In this document: one piece after another, positions 55,071-63,620 of the stretch
Layout of the letters: each line of letters starts with the position of its first letter
Position numbering within the stretch: position 1 is the first letter of the stretch
Source of the DNA: Psychrobacter glacincola
Lineage (GTDB): Bacteria; Pseudomonadota; Gammaproteobacteria; Pseudomonadales; Moraxellaceae
Length of the DNA: 64,000 bases
Direction of reading: 5' to 3'
Assembly: GCA_001411745.2 (NCBI GenBank)
Contig: LIQB01000003.2
Span: 19,743 to 83,742, forward strand
Notes under the pieces: model-generated
The model's database searches: none
What the model was told of the DNA's origin: nothing
Seen by the model: only the letters and a program-made list of their open reading frames with translations
Position numbers and translations under genes: made by a program

Positions 55071-58000
55071 ATGGCATTTGTACACCTTGGCATCCACAGC
55101 GAATATTCAATCACTGATTCTATCGTGCGTATCAAGCCGCTAGTGAAAGCTGCGGCGGCTGACCATCAGCGCGCGCTGGCATTGACCGATTTGTCCAATC
55201 TGTATGCCACGGTGAAGTTTTATCGTGCCTGCCTAGGTGCTGGTATCAAGCCCATTATCGGCAGTGAAGTCATCATGGAAAATGAAGACACACGGCTCAC
55301 CCTACTTGCGATGGACAACGAGGGCTATCAAAACATCACTCGTATCGTATCGCTTGGCTTTACCGAAGGGCGCGCCGACGATGCCAATCATGGTGTACCA
55401 GTCGTCAAGCGCAGTCATATTCTAGCGCATGCGGCAGGCGTGATTGTCTTATTTACTGAAAAATCAGATGTCGGTCAGGCACTGGTCGGCTCGATGCCAG
55501 AAAAAGCCGATGAGCTGCTAATAGAATGGCAAGCGCAATTTGCTGATCGCTTATATTTTGCGATTAAGCGTACCAATCGCTCAGGTGAAGATGCCTTTAT
55601 TAAAGCGGCTATTCACTCTGGTGCTAAGCATCATATTCCTATCATTGCTCATAATGACGTGCGTTTCTTAGAGCAGGATGATTTCGATGCTCACGAAGCG
55701 CGGGTTTGTATCGCAGGCTCCTACGTACTTGCCGACCAAAATCGCCCGCAAACTTATTCTGATGCGCAATACCTCAAAACCCAAGCACAAATGCAGCAGC
55801 TATTTGCTGATATTCCGCAGGTTATCGACAATACTTTGCGCTTAGCAAGCCGCTGTAATGTGACGTTGACGCTTGGTATCAACGTACTACCTGACTTTCC
55901 TGTGCCTGAAGGTGAGACGATTGAATCGTTTTTCCGTGCAGAATCAATCCGAGGTCTGAATAATCGACTAGATAAACTATTCCCTATCGAGAAACGTAGC
56001 GATAATTGGAGCGAGTTTCGCCAAAGATATGATGACCGCTTAGAGTATGAGCTAAAGGTTATTCTTTCAATGGGCTTTCCTGGTTACTTCCTCATCGTGA
56101 TGGACTTTATCCGCTGGGCAAAAGCCAATGGCGTACCAGTCGGTCCTGGTCGTGGTTCTGGTGCAGGCTCGCTCGTTGCTTATTCGCTCAATATTACCGA
56201 CCTCGACCCTATTCATTACGACTTATTGTTTGAGCGCTTTTTAAACCCTGAGCGTGTCTCCATGCCCGATTTCGATATTGACTTTTGTATCGAAGGTCGC
56301 GACCGCGTTATTGATTATGTGGCGCAAACCTATGGTCGTGAAGCGGTCTCGCAAATCATTACCTTTGGTACGATGGCAGCAAAAGCGGTGGTGCGTGATG
56401 TGGCACGTGCACAAAGTAAATCCTACTTCCTTGCCAGTAAAATGTCGAAACTGATACCTAAAACACCGGGTATCACCCTCAGTCAAGCACTCGAGCAAGA
56501 GCCGCAGCTCAAAGACTTAATCTCCAATCCTGACAATATGGATTATGAAGATGCCACTGAAGTGTGGGAGATGGCGATTAAGCTCGAAGGCATTTGCCGG
56601 AACGTCGGTAAACATGCTGGTGGCGTATTGATTGCGCCGCACAGAATCACAGATTTTAGCGCCATTTATTGTGATGATGAAGGTCACCGTGTCAGCCAAT
56701 TTGATAAGGATGACGTTGAAGCCGTTGGGCTAGTAAAATTTGACTTTTTGGGTCTACGTAACTTGACCGTGATTGATGCGGCGGTCAGAAATATCAATCT
56801 GCGCCGTGCAAAAGAAGGCAAAGATGCGTTGGTGTTAGAAGACTTACCACTAGATGACGCCAAAGCCTACAAGCTCTTGCAAGATGCCAAGACCACTGCC
56901 GTCTTTCAGTTAGAAAGTATGGGCATGAAAAAATATCTGGCGAAATTACAACCGACCAATATCGAAGATGTGATCGCCATGTGTGCGCTTTATCGTCCGG
57001 GCCCGCTCGATGCGGGCATGGTAGAGATGTATATCGACCGCAAACATGGTCGTGAGGAAGTCATCTATGACCATCCCAATCTTGAGCCGATTTTAGAAAA
57101 CACCAATGGCGTTATTGTTTATCAAGAACAGGTCATGCAAATCTCGCAGGTGATGGCAGGCTATAGCTTGGGCGGTGCAGATATGCTACGCCGAGCCATG
57201 GGTAAAAAGAAACCTGAAGAAATGGCTAAGCAGCGCGATATCTTTATTACTGGTGCAACAGAGCAAGGTATTGATGAAGCAACGTCAGGCGGCGTGTTTG
57301 ACTTGATGGAGAAGTTTGCCGGTTACGGTTTTAACCGCTCACATTCCGCCGCTTATGGCGTGCTCGCTTATCAGACCGCTTATCTCAAACAATACTACCC
57401 TGCTGAATTTATGGCGGCGGTATTAACTTCCGATATGAACAACACCGATAACGTGGTGTTCTTTATCAATGATTGCCGTGAAAACTTTGATTTAACCGTG
57501 GTTAATCCATCCGTTAACCGTAGTGAATGGCATTTTGTTGCCGATACACCGACCAATATTATTTATGGCTTAGGTGCGATTAAAGGCGTTGGTGAAGGTG
57601 CGGTTGAGTCTATCGTTGATGCACGCCGCCGTGAAGGTGCGTTTAAGGATCTCTATGATTTTTGTCGCCGCGTTGATATCAAAAAGGTTAATAAACGCAC
57701 TTTAGAGGGACTGATAAACGCTGGTTGTTTTGATGACTTTGCAGCCACCCTACGACCAGATTTACCAGCCGATGAAGCGTACGAGATTCGCGGCGCATTA
57801 ATGAGCCAGCTGCCAAGTGCCGTACAAGCTGCTGAACAAGACCGTCAGAACCGTGAAATCGGCATGATGGATTTGTTTGGTGAAATGGATGGTGTCGTCG
57901 CCGCGCCGCCACTGGTTATGACGCCAGAGCTGATTTGGGGTGATAAACATCGTTTAAAAGCAGAAAAGAACACGTTAGGATTGTATTTGACGGGTCATCC

Positions 58001-58781
58001 AATCAATGAATACTTGGATGAGTTAAAACGCTATACCTCAGGCACTCGTCTCGATAAACTGACTGACACGGGCTATAACGGTAGCTGTTATTTCGCCGGA
58101 TTGATTATTGATATTGCCAACTTTGGTAATCGCAATGTCATTATCTTAGATGACGGCACTTCAAGGCTGGAAGTAAGCTGCTATGCCGAGCGTTTCAATC
58201 GTGTCAAAGAACAGTTGAAAATCGATGAAGTTGTCATCATCAAAGGCAGCATTCGTGAGCGTGACGGGCGTTTATTTGCCCGCCTTGATAGTGCCATGAG
58301 CATGGTCGATGCGCGCCTAAGATGGATGAAAAAAATCAGTATTAAAATTCATGGCAGCGATATCAATCTGCTGACGCGACTGCAACCGTTACTCAAGTCT
58401 GCACAAGCCAGCATTATTCCAACACCAAAACTGTCTCATGACAACGAGCAAGACGAGCAAAGTGGCAGCTTTAATGGCAACAGTGGCTACGATGCTGCGA
58501 TGGGCGGAAGTTTATATGATGAAAATGGCAATGATTTATTGGCGCTAGAAAATGACATAAATCAAAATAGTGCTAATCAAAGTTATGCCAATAATGCTTT
58601 GAGCAATACCGATGCCTCCATTAATGATAATTGTCTGCCACTGGGACTGAGCATTTATGAGGAATTTGGCATCGCTAACGTAGGGCTATCTGAGCACTGG
58701 CGCATCTACCCCAACGATGACAACTTACAGCAATTAAAGAATATGGTTAGTGAAGACAATTTGCATTTCCATTATAGCTAG
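55071..58781 (+). CDS. dnaE: DNA polymerase III alpha subunit
   Basis: The 1236-residue replicative polymerase. An N-terminal PHP domain (FVHLGIHSEYSITDS, about 1-270) comes first. The polymerase core has VGPGRGSGAGSLVAY and catalytic PDFDIDF (399-405), plus GFNRSHSAAYGVLAYQTAYLK in the tau/primer region (quoted in part). The HhH region contains GLGAIKGVGEGAVESI, and the OB fold is around 1000-1080. It is about 75 residues longer than E. coli DnaE. The surplus is mostly an Asn/Asp/Ser-rich low-complexity insert at about 1120-1190. The stop TAG coincides with the start of an inverted-repeat element. Confidence 0.96.
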   Translation: MAFVHLGIHSEYSITDSIVRIKPLVKAAAADHQRALALTDLSNLYATVKFYRACLGAGIKPIIGSEVIMENEDTRLTLLAMDNEGYQNITRIVSLGFTEGRADDANHGVPVVKRSHILAHAAGVIVLFTEKSDVGQALVGSMPEKADELLIEWQAQFADRLYFAIKRTNRSGEDAFIKAAIHSGAKHHIPIIAHNDVRFLEQDDFDAHEARVCIAGSYVLADQNRPQTYSDAQYLKTQAQMQQLFADIPQVIDNTLRLASRCNVTLTLGINVLPDFPVPEGETIESFFRAESIRGLNNRLDKLFPIEKRSDNWSEFRQRYDDRLEYELKVILSMGFPGYFLIVMDFIRWAKANGVPVGPGRGSGAGSLVAYSLNITDLDPIHYDLLFERFLNPERVSMPDFDIDFCIEGRDRVIDYVAQTYGREAVSQIITFGTMAAKAVVRDVARAQSKSYFLASKMSKLIPKTPGITLSQALEQEPQLKDLISNPDNMDYEDATEVWEMAIKLEGICRNVGKHAGGVLIAPHRITDFSAIYCDDEGHRVSQFDKDDVEAVGLVKFDFLGLRNLTVIDAAVRNINLRRAKEGKDALVLEDLPLDDAKAYKLLQDAKTTAVFQLESMGMKKYLAKLQPTNIEDVIAMCALYRPGPLDAGMVEMYIDRKHGREEVIYDHPNLEPILENTNGVIVYQEQVMQISQVMAGYSLGGADMLRRAMGKKKPEEMAKQRDIFITGATEQGIDEATSGGVFDLMEKFAGYGFNRSHSAAYGVLAYQTAYLKQYYPAEFMAAVLTSDMNNTDNVVFFINDCRENFDLTVVNPSVNRSEWHFVADTPTNIIYGLGAIKGVGEGAVESIVDARRREGAFKDLYDFCRRVDIKKVNKRTLEGLINAGCFDDFAATLRPDLPADEAYEIRGALMSQLPSAVQAAEQDRQNREIGMMDLFGEMDGVVAAPPLVMTPELIWGDKHRLKAEKNTLGLYLTGHPINEYLDELKRYTSGTRLDKLTDTGYNGSCYFAGLIIDIANFGNRNVIILDDGTSRLEVSCYAERFNRVKEQLKIDEVVIIKGSIRERDGRLFARLDSAMSMVDARLRWMKKISIKIHGSDINLLTRLQPLLKSAQASIIPTPKLSHDNEQDEQSGSFNGNSGYDAAMGGSLYDENGNDLLALENDINQNSANQSYANNALSNTDASINDNCLPLGLSIYEEFGIANVGLSEHWRIYPNDDNLQQLKNMVSEDNLHFHYS

Positions 58782-58952
58782 GGCGTATCCTCATTTTAAA
58801 AATGGTGATAAACATGAGATAAATTGCCGTCAAACAAGGAAGATAGCGACGTTAATATCGAGATATTGATAAGCTATTTGACGATGTTTAACAAAATTTA
58901 GCCATGTTTAGCCCATTTAGAGAGTAATTGATTGAATTGAGGACACGCCCTA
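58779..58952. mobile_element. TA-flanked inverted-repeat element (MITE-like), copy A
   Basis: About 174 bp from tagggcgtatcctcatttta to the inverted end gaattgaggacacgccctaa. TA lies at each boundary. The ends TAGGGCGTRTCCTCA match each other and copies at 8967 and 32996. The dnaE stop codon is formed by target TA plus the first G of the element; without it the gene would still end at TAA. No ORF inside. Confidence 0.7.
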
Positions 58953-59024
58953 ATACCTGAAGAACATTGACGTATTTATTACAAACCCTTTACCGTTTTA
59001 ACTTTTAGAATTGGACATAAAACC

Positions 59025-59402
59025 ATGGATGAAACCCCAAATAAAAATATGGCTCACCAAGCTGAAGAAATCATTAATCATGAGCAATTTGAAGACATGC
59101 GTGATTTGTTAGAAGAAGACTTTGCTGATTTGATACAAGTGTATATCACTGACAGTCAGCAGCGAGTAAGTGCGCTGCGAGTCGCTCAGCAAGAAAATGA
59201 CAATGCCAATGGTTTTGAGGTTGCTCATGCGCTAAAAGGGGCTAGCGCCAACTTGGGCACGACCCAATTAATGAACTTGAGCAGCCAGTTACAAGAGCGC
59301 TGCCGCGAGCGTCTTATCAGCGAGCAAGCGGCACTGATTGAAAATATCGCCGTCGCATTGCAACGCGCAGAACAAGAAATCAATCTAAGACTGGGGTTGT
59401 AA
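59025..59402 (+). CDS. HPt (histidine phosphotransfer) domain protein
   Basis: A 125-residue single-domain protein with a four-helix HPt fold. The phospho-accepting His is H68 in EVAHALKGASANLGTTQL, the standard HxLKGxSxxLG motif. There is no kinase or receiver domain on the chain and no hybrid kinase nearby, so its partners are elsewhere. Its TAA stop overlaps the trmJ ATG (TAATG), indicating coupled translation with an RNA methyltransferase gene. About 240 bases and an inverted-repeat element separate it from dnaE. Confidence 0.87.
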   Translation: MDETPNKNMAHQAEEIINHEQFEDMRDLLEEDFADLIQVYITDSQQRVSALRVAQQENDNANGFEVAHALKGASANLGTTQLMNLSSQLQERCRERLISEQAALIENIAVALQRAEQEINLRLGL

Positions 59403-60295
59403 TGAGTAATGATTCTACCCCTATATTAGCAGCATCTACTGTCAATCATACGGTGAGCGACTATTTGTCTTGTGTTCAAATCGTCATGGTTAATACCACT
59501 TTGCCTGCCAATATTGGCTCAGCAGCGCGCGCGATGCACACAATGGGCTTGTCTCGTTTGACAGTTGTCGATCCTAAGCTACCAATTGATGAAACCAGTG
59601 TGTCTCATGCAGCAGGTGGCAGCGAGCTGCTATCATCAGCCTTGATTGCACCAACATTAGAATCTGCTATTGCGGATTGCCAGCTGGTATTTGCTGCCAG
59701 CAGTCGCAGTCGTCATTTGCCCCGCCCTGTCGTGACACCCACGCAAGCTGCTAAGATCATGTTTGATTTTATCGATAAACAGTCGGTGTCGAGCAAAGAC
59801 GATAGCAACGCTGATACCCTATCGGCTGCTACTACTAATAAACCAAATATCGCTATCCTGTTTGGGCGTGAAGATCGTGGATTAACCAATGAAGAGTTGG
59901 CTTATGCCGATTATCATATCCAAATCGATGCCAACCCTGCTTATCCTGTACTCAATGTCGCGTCAGCCGTGCAAGTAATCGCTAGCTTTATTTTTGCTTA
60001 TGCGCAAACACACACTCAGACAGCGGATAGTTTAGATACTGCTTTGGGCACTCCTACTCAGCCAATGCTCGATGTACATTTACGTCAGCAATGGGATGAA
60101 CCCGCCATTACCCAGCAGCAATTGCAACAGCTGACTCATCGCACGACTGAACTGATGGTTCAACGTGGTTTGGCCGATAGCGAAAACTTGAAGTCATTAC
60201 CATCGCGGCTGTCACGACTGGGCTCACGCTTACAGCTTGATCAAAAAGAGTATCAGCTATTAAGCGCATTAATTGCCAAACTTGCAAAAGACTAA
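59402..60295 (+). CDS. trmJ: tRNA (cytidine/uridine-32-2'-O)-methyltransferase TrmJ
   Basis: A 297-residue SPOUT-class methyltransferase. The three knot motifs are VMVNTTLPANIGSAARAMHTMG (motif 1, in part), ILFGREDRGLTNEEL (motif 2) and YPVLNVASAVQVIASF (motif 3). These match TrmJ/YfhQ with its N-terminal SpoU domain and a C-terminal helical extension. It modifies the ribose of tRNA residue 32. An acidic Ser/Asp/Thr-rich insert (about 130-155) lies between motifs 1 and 2. Translation is coupled to the HPt gene. Confidence 0.92.
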   Translation: MSNDSTPILAASTVNHTVSDYLSCVQIVMVNTTLPANIGSAARAMHTMGLSRLTVVDPKLPIDETSVSHAAGGSELLSSALIAPTLESAIADCQLVFAASSRSRHLPRPVVTPTQAAKIMFDFIDKQSVSSKDDSNADTLSAATTNKPNIAILFGREDRGLTNEELAYADYHIQIDANPAYPVLNVASAVQVIASFIFAYAQTHTQTADSLDTALGTPTQPMLDVHLRQQWDEPAITQQQLQQLTHRTTELMVQRGLADSENLKSLPSRLSRLGSRLQLDQKEYQLLSALIAKLAKD

Positions 60296-60407
60296 AACTT
60301 TTAATGTGCAAGGTTTCCGGCATTGAGTTTCTATTACATTAGCAGCCGTAGCATTTACAAATCCTATGATTTTAAAAATGATAGGATTCAATAATAAAAA
60401 GGAATTG

Positions 60408-60854
60408 ATGATGAATTGGAACGTTTATTTGTCTGGAGAAATACACACTGACTGGCGACAAAAAATCATGCAAGGCGCGAAAGACAAAGGTTTAGATATT
60501 ACCTTTACCTCCGCAGTGACTGAACATGAAGCCAGCGATGCAGCTGGTGATGTGCTTGGTAAAGAAGATATTGGGTTCTGGCGCGACCATAAATCATCAA
60601 AAGTTAATGCGATTCGCACCAAAAACATGATTCAAAAGTGCGATATTGCTATCATTCTTTTTGGTGATAAATATAAGCAGTGGAACGCTGCCTTCGATGC
60701 CGGCTACTGCGCGGCTTTAGGCAAGCCGTATATTACCCTTCATGCTGAAGATATTATTCATCCGCTAAAAGAAGTCGATGCGGTGGCAATGGCTTGGGCG
60801 CAAACGCCAGAGCAAGTTGTTGAGCTGCTAAAATATGTTGTCAGTGATAGCTAA
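60408..60854 (+). CDS. YtoQ family protein
   Basis: From ATG 60408/60411 (MMNWNVYLSGEIHTDW, AAGGAATTG just upstream) the product is about 148 residues; the ATG at 60366 adds an unsupported tail. Motifs NVYLSGEIHTDWR, SAVTEHEASDAAGD, RTKNMIQKCDIAIILFGDKYKQWNAAFDAGYC (in parts) and GKPYITLHAEDIIHPLKEVDAVA match the YtoQ family, which resembles nucleoside 2-deoxyribosyltransferase folds. Function is not established. Located between trmJ and cysE with separate spacing. Confidence 0.87.
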   Translation: MMNWNVYLSGEIHTDWRQKIMQGAKDKGLDITFTSAVTEHEASDAAGDVLGKEDIGFWRDHKSSKVNAIRTKNMIQKCDIAIILFGDKYKQWNAAFDAGYCAALGKPYITLHAEDIIHPLKEVDAVAMAWAQTPEQVVELLKYVVSDS

Positions 60855-61003
60855 ATCATAAATAATTGCCTGTAGATAAATTGTCAATGACTGGCATTTT
60901 ATCTATCAGCCGTCTGTTTTTATTTATCGCTCATCGCTATATTTTGTGCTGCAAAGCTGCTATAACTAAATAGATTGTAATCAAAAATACGATAGGACAA
61001 TTT

Positions 61004-61930
61004 ATGTCATTGCCAACTGCCTTATTCAAATCACTTTCACGCATCAAAAAAGACCTAAAAGAAGATATCGATGCGGTATTTAACCGTGATCCTGCTGCGC
61101 GTAATAGTCTCGAAGTCATCCTGACCTACCCCGGTATTCATGCACTTATTTTGCATCGCGGCGCACATTGTCTGTGGCAAAACGACCAAAAACTGGCGGC
61201 TCGCGTTATCTCATATGGTTCACGCATCATTACGGGTATCGAGATACACCCTGCTGCCAAAATCGGTCGACGGTTTTTTATTGATCATGGTATGGGTATC
61301 GTTATTGGCGAAACGGCAGAGATTGGCAATGATGTGACGCTTTATCACGGGGTAACGCTTGGCGGCGTCTCTTGGAATAATGGCAAACGTCATCCTACTT
61401 TAGAAGACGGGGTTATCGTTGGTGCTGGTGCTAAAGTATTGGGGCCATTTACTGTCGGTAAAGGTGCTAAAATTGGCTCAAATGCCGTCGTAGTAAAGGC
61501 AGTACCAGCAGGTGCGACCATGGTCGGCAGCGCCGCTCGGATGATATCAGACCATCATGATGAAAAGGGCAATCCAATTGTCAAAAAAGTCGATGATGCC
61601 AAGCAACAAGAAAAAGTAGCGCAAGCTGCTTCTACAGATAATGGCATAGATAAAAAATCAATAGATGAAAAAGCCATCAACCGCTCAGTACGCGAAACTG
61701 CTTTTCAAGCTTATGGTATCGATCCAACCTCACAAGATCCTGTTGCAGAAGCGTTTGCTAAAATGCTCGAACATATTCAGCAATCAGAAAATCGCTTAGA
61801 TCAATTACAAGCAGCGATGTGCAAAATCGATCCTGACTTTTGTAAAAAAGAATATGATAAATTATGCTTAGAAGATATCGATGTGATTGGTCCTGCTGAT
61901 ATGGATGAGATAGGCACTGAGCAGAAGTAA
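61004..61930 (+). CDS. cysE: Serine O-acetyltransferase with C-terminal extension
   Basis: A 308-residue enzyme making O-acetylserine for cysteine synthesis. The catalytic core (about 1-190) is of the short EpsC type, with left-handed beta-helix hexapeptides: [68 protein letters not shown] (in parts). Catalytic residues should be the His of DHGMG and the preceding Asp. After VGSAARMI there are about 120 extra residues, charged and helical, ending with Cys/Asp-rich [21 protein letters not shown]. The extension is not part of the usual enzyme. A terminator follows directly. Confidence 0.92.
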   Translation: MSLPTALFKSLSRIKKDLKEDIDAVFNRDPAARNSLEVILTYPGIHALILHRGAHCLWQNDQKLAARVISYGSRIITGIEIHPAAKIGRRFFIDHGMGIVIGETAEIGNDVTLYHGVTLGGVSWNNGKRHPTLEDGVIVGAGAKVLGPFTVGKGAKIGSNAVVVKAVPAGATMVGSAARMISDHHDEKGNPIVKKVDDAKQQEKVAQAASTDNGIDKKSIDEKAINRSVRETAFQAYGIDPTSQDPVAEAFAKMLEHIQQSENRLDQLQAAMCKIDPDFCKKEYDKLCLEDIDVIGPADMDEIGTEQK

Positions 61931-61956
61931 TCTTCTAGCTGTCGTCGATACTGAAT

Positions 61957-61983
61957 GAAAAGAGGCTAAACAGCCTCTTTTTC
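61957..61983 (+). terminator. Terminator after cysE
   Basis: AAAAGAGGCT / AGCCTCTTTTT stem with a five-base loop and T-run. Confidence 0.88.
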
Positions 61984-62039
61984 TATTTTAACCAATTGAT
62001 AAATAGCGCTTTACTGACTAGCTATTTAACAGACAATAT

Positions 62040-62585
62040 TTATAAAAAAGACGAGTCAGGCTGAGTCAAAAACGCTATTTCTTCACTACTTGAAACCCGT
62101 CCCAAAATATCATTACGATGCGGATAACGACCAAAATGATCGATAATCACTTTATGTCTAAGCTCAGCATCCACGGTATCTGCATTGGTATATTGCTTAA
62201 ATAGCTTTTCTGCTTGCTGATGAATCAGTTTTGATTCGCTGTGCATATAAGGCATCAAGAAAAACTTACGCTCATTTATAGTTTCAAGCGCCTCTAATGC
62301 ACCGGCAGCAACCGCTTATTGCGCGAGCGCGAGACTCATCGCATCTTGGGCAAAAGCCGCTGGCGTATCACGGTAAATATTGCGTGAAAATTGATCCAAT
62401 ATAATAATTTCTGCTAAACGCCCTTTTATGCTGCTTCGCCATGTATAAAATTCTACGGCGGCGGCTTGCTCAAGTATACCGCTGTATCGCTCTATTAATA
62501 ATTGATCAAACGCTATGTCTTTCTCAAAAAACTTCTCACTACCCACCTCATCAAAACAGAAATCCAATATGTCGTTGTACATCAT
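62040..62585 (-). pseudogene. DUF924 family gene interrupted by one in-frame stop
   Basis: The N-terminal part (62585 to a TAA at 62316) reads MMYNDILDFCFDEVG through IILDQFSRNIYR, the DUF924 hallmark. After the TAA the same frame continues AVAAGALEALETINERKFFLMPYMHSES (quoted in part) to DHFGRYPHRNDILGR and ends at 62040. Joined, the product is about 181 residues, the normal family length, with no frameshift. The disruption is thus a single codon (ALAQ-stop-AVAAG), consistent with GAA or CAA to TAA. Either a recent pseudogene or a sequencing error. Family function unknown. Confidence 0.85.
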
Positions 62586-62746
62586 TTCCTCACTCCATTA
62601 TTTAATAAAACCATCCAAAAACATTATTTGAAGCTATCATTTAAAAACATAAAGCATTCACTTTTGGTTTCATAATCACTAAAGAGTATTTAGCGATTCT
62701 GTCCTATACTCTTTCATTATTCATAACTAAAAAAATAGGAAAACTC

Positions 62747-63481
62747 ATGGCGCGTTTACAAGATAAAGTTATTATTATCACAGGTGCCGCTCAAGGCATG
62801 GGCGAGACTCATGCACGTTTGTGTATGCAAGAAGGTGCTAAGGTAGTCTTGACCGATATCAATGCTGATAAAGGCGACGCATTAGCAAAAGAGCTTGGCG
62901 ATAGCGCTCTATTTATTAAGCATGACGTTACTAGTGAAGAAGATTGGACGCAAGTTGTTGCAGCCACCCAAGATAAATTTGGCAAAATTGATGTCTTGGT
63001 AAATAATGCAGGCATCACTACGCACAAATCTATTTTAGATACCTCAGTAGAAGCGTATCGCAAGATTCTAGAGATTAACCAGGTGTCGGTCTTTTTAGGC
63101 ATGAAAGCAGTCATTCCAACGATGAAAGCCGCCAAACAAGGTTCTATCATCAATATCTCATCAATTAATGGCTTGGTTGGCGGCGCTATCGGCTATACCG
63201 ATTCTAAGTTTGCGGTACGCGGTATGACCAAAGCGGCAGCATTAGAGTGTGCCCCTCATGGCATTCGCGTGAACTCCATTCATCCCGGCGTTATTGCCAC
63301 ACCGATGATTATGCAAGGCGATACCAAAGATGCAGTTGAAGCATTTGCCAAAACTATTCCGATGAGACGTGTGGCTCAGCCAGAAGAAGTCAGCAGCATG
63401 GTGTTATTTTTAGCCTCTGATGATTCAAGCTACTCGACAGGTTCAGAGTTTGTCGTTGATGGTGGTTTGACCGCACAGTAG
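62747..63481 (+). CDS. Short-chain dehydrogenase/reductase (SDR)
   Basis: A 244-residue classical SDR. Cofactor motif TGAAQGMGETHARL (TGxxxGxG) with an Asp at the end of strand 2 (VVLTDINADK), indicating NAD(H) preference. Also NNAG, catalytic Ser in INISSINGLVGG, Tyr and Lys in YTDSKFAVRG, and IHPGVIATPM. It resembles 3-alpha/20-beta-hydroxysteroid or cyclohexanol dehydrogenases, but substrate cannot be inferred. Stands alone; terminator at 63514. Confidence 0.9.
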   Translation: MARLQDKVIIITGAAQGMGETHARLCMQEGAKVVLTDINADKGDALAKELGDSALFIKHDVTSEEDWTQVVAATQDKFGKIDVLVNNAGITTHKSILDTSVEAYRKILEINQVSVFLGMKAVIPTMKAAKQGSIINISSINGLVGGAIGYTDSKFAVRGMTKAAALECAPHGIRVNSIHPGVIATPMIMQGDTKDAVEAFAKTIPMRRVAQPEEVSSMVLFLASDDSSYSTGSEFVVDGGLTAQ

Positions 63482-63513
63482 GCGTCATAGTTAAACATTT
63501 TTAAATGTGATAT

Positions 63514-63540
63514 AAGCTGGGCATTTTGCTCAGCTTTTAT
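63514..63540 (+). terminator. Terminator after the SDR gene
   Basis: AAGCTGGGC / GCTCAGCTT stem (one G-U) with loop ATTTT, followed by TTATTTT. Confidence 0.75.
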
Positions 63541-63564
63541 TTTGAGAGGTTTTAAGAAAAACAA

Positions 63565-63585
63565 TAGGGCGTGTCTTCAATAACT
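63565..63585. mobile_element. Single end of the TA-flanked element family, copy D
   Basis: tagggcgtgtcttcaataac has the family terminus, but no matching inverted end is found downstream before the folK-like gene. Possibly a decayed copy or a lone end. Confidence 0.4.
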
Positions 63586-63620
63586 TTTACTTATTTAGAA
63601 TAGCATCTGGGCTGTTTCAT

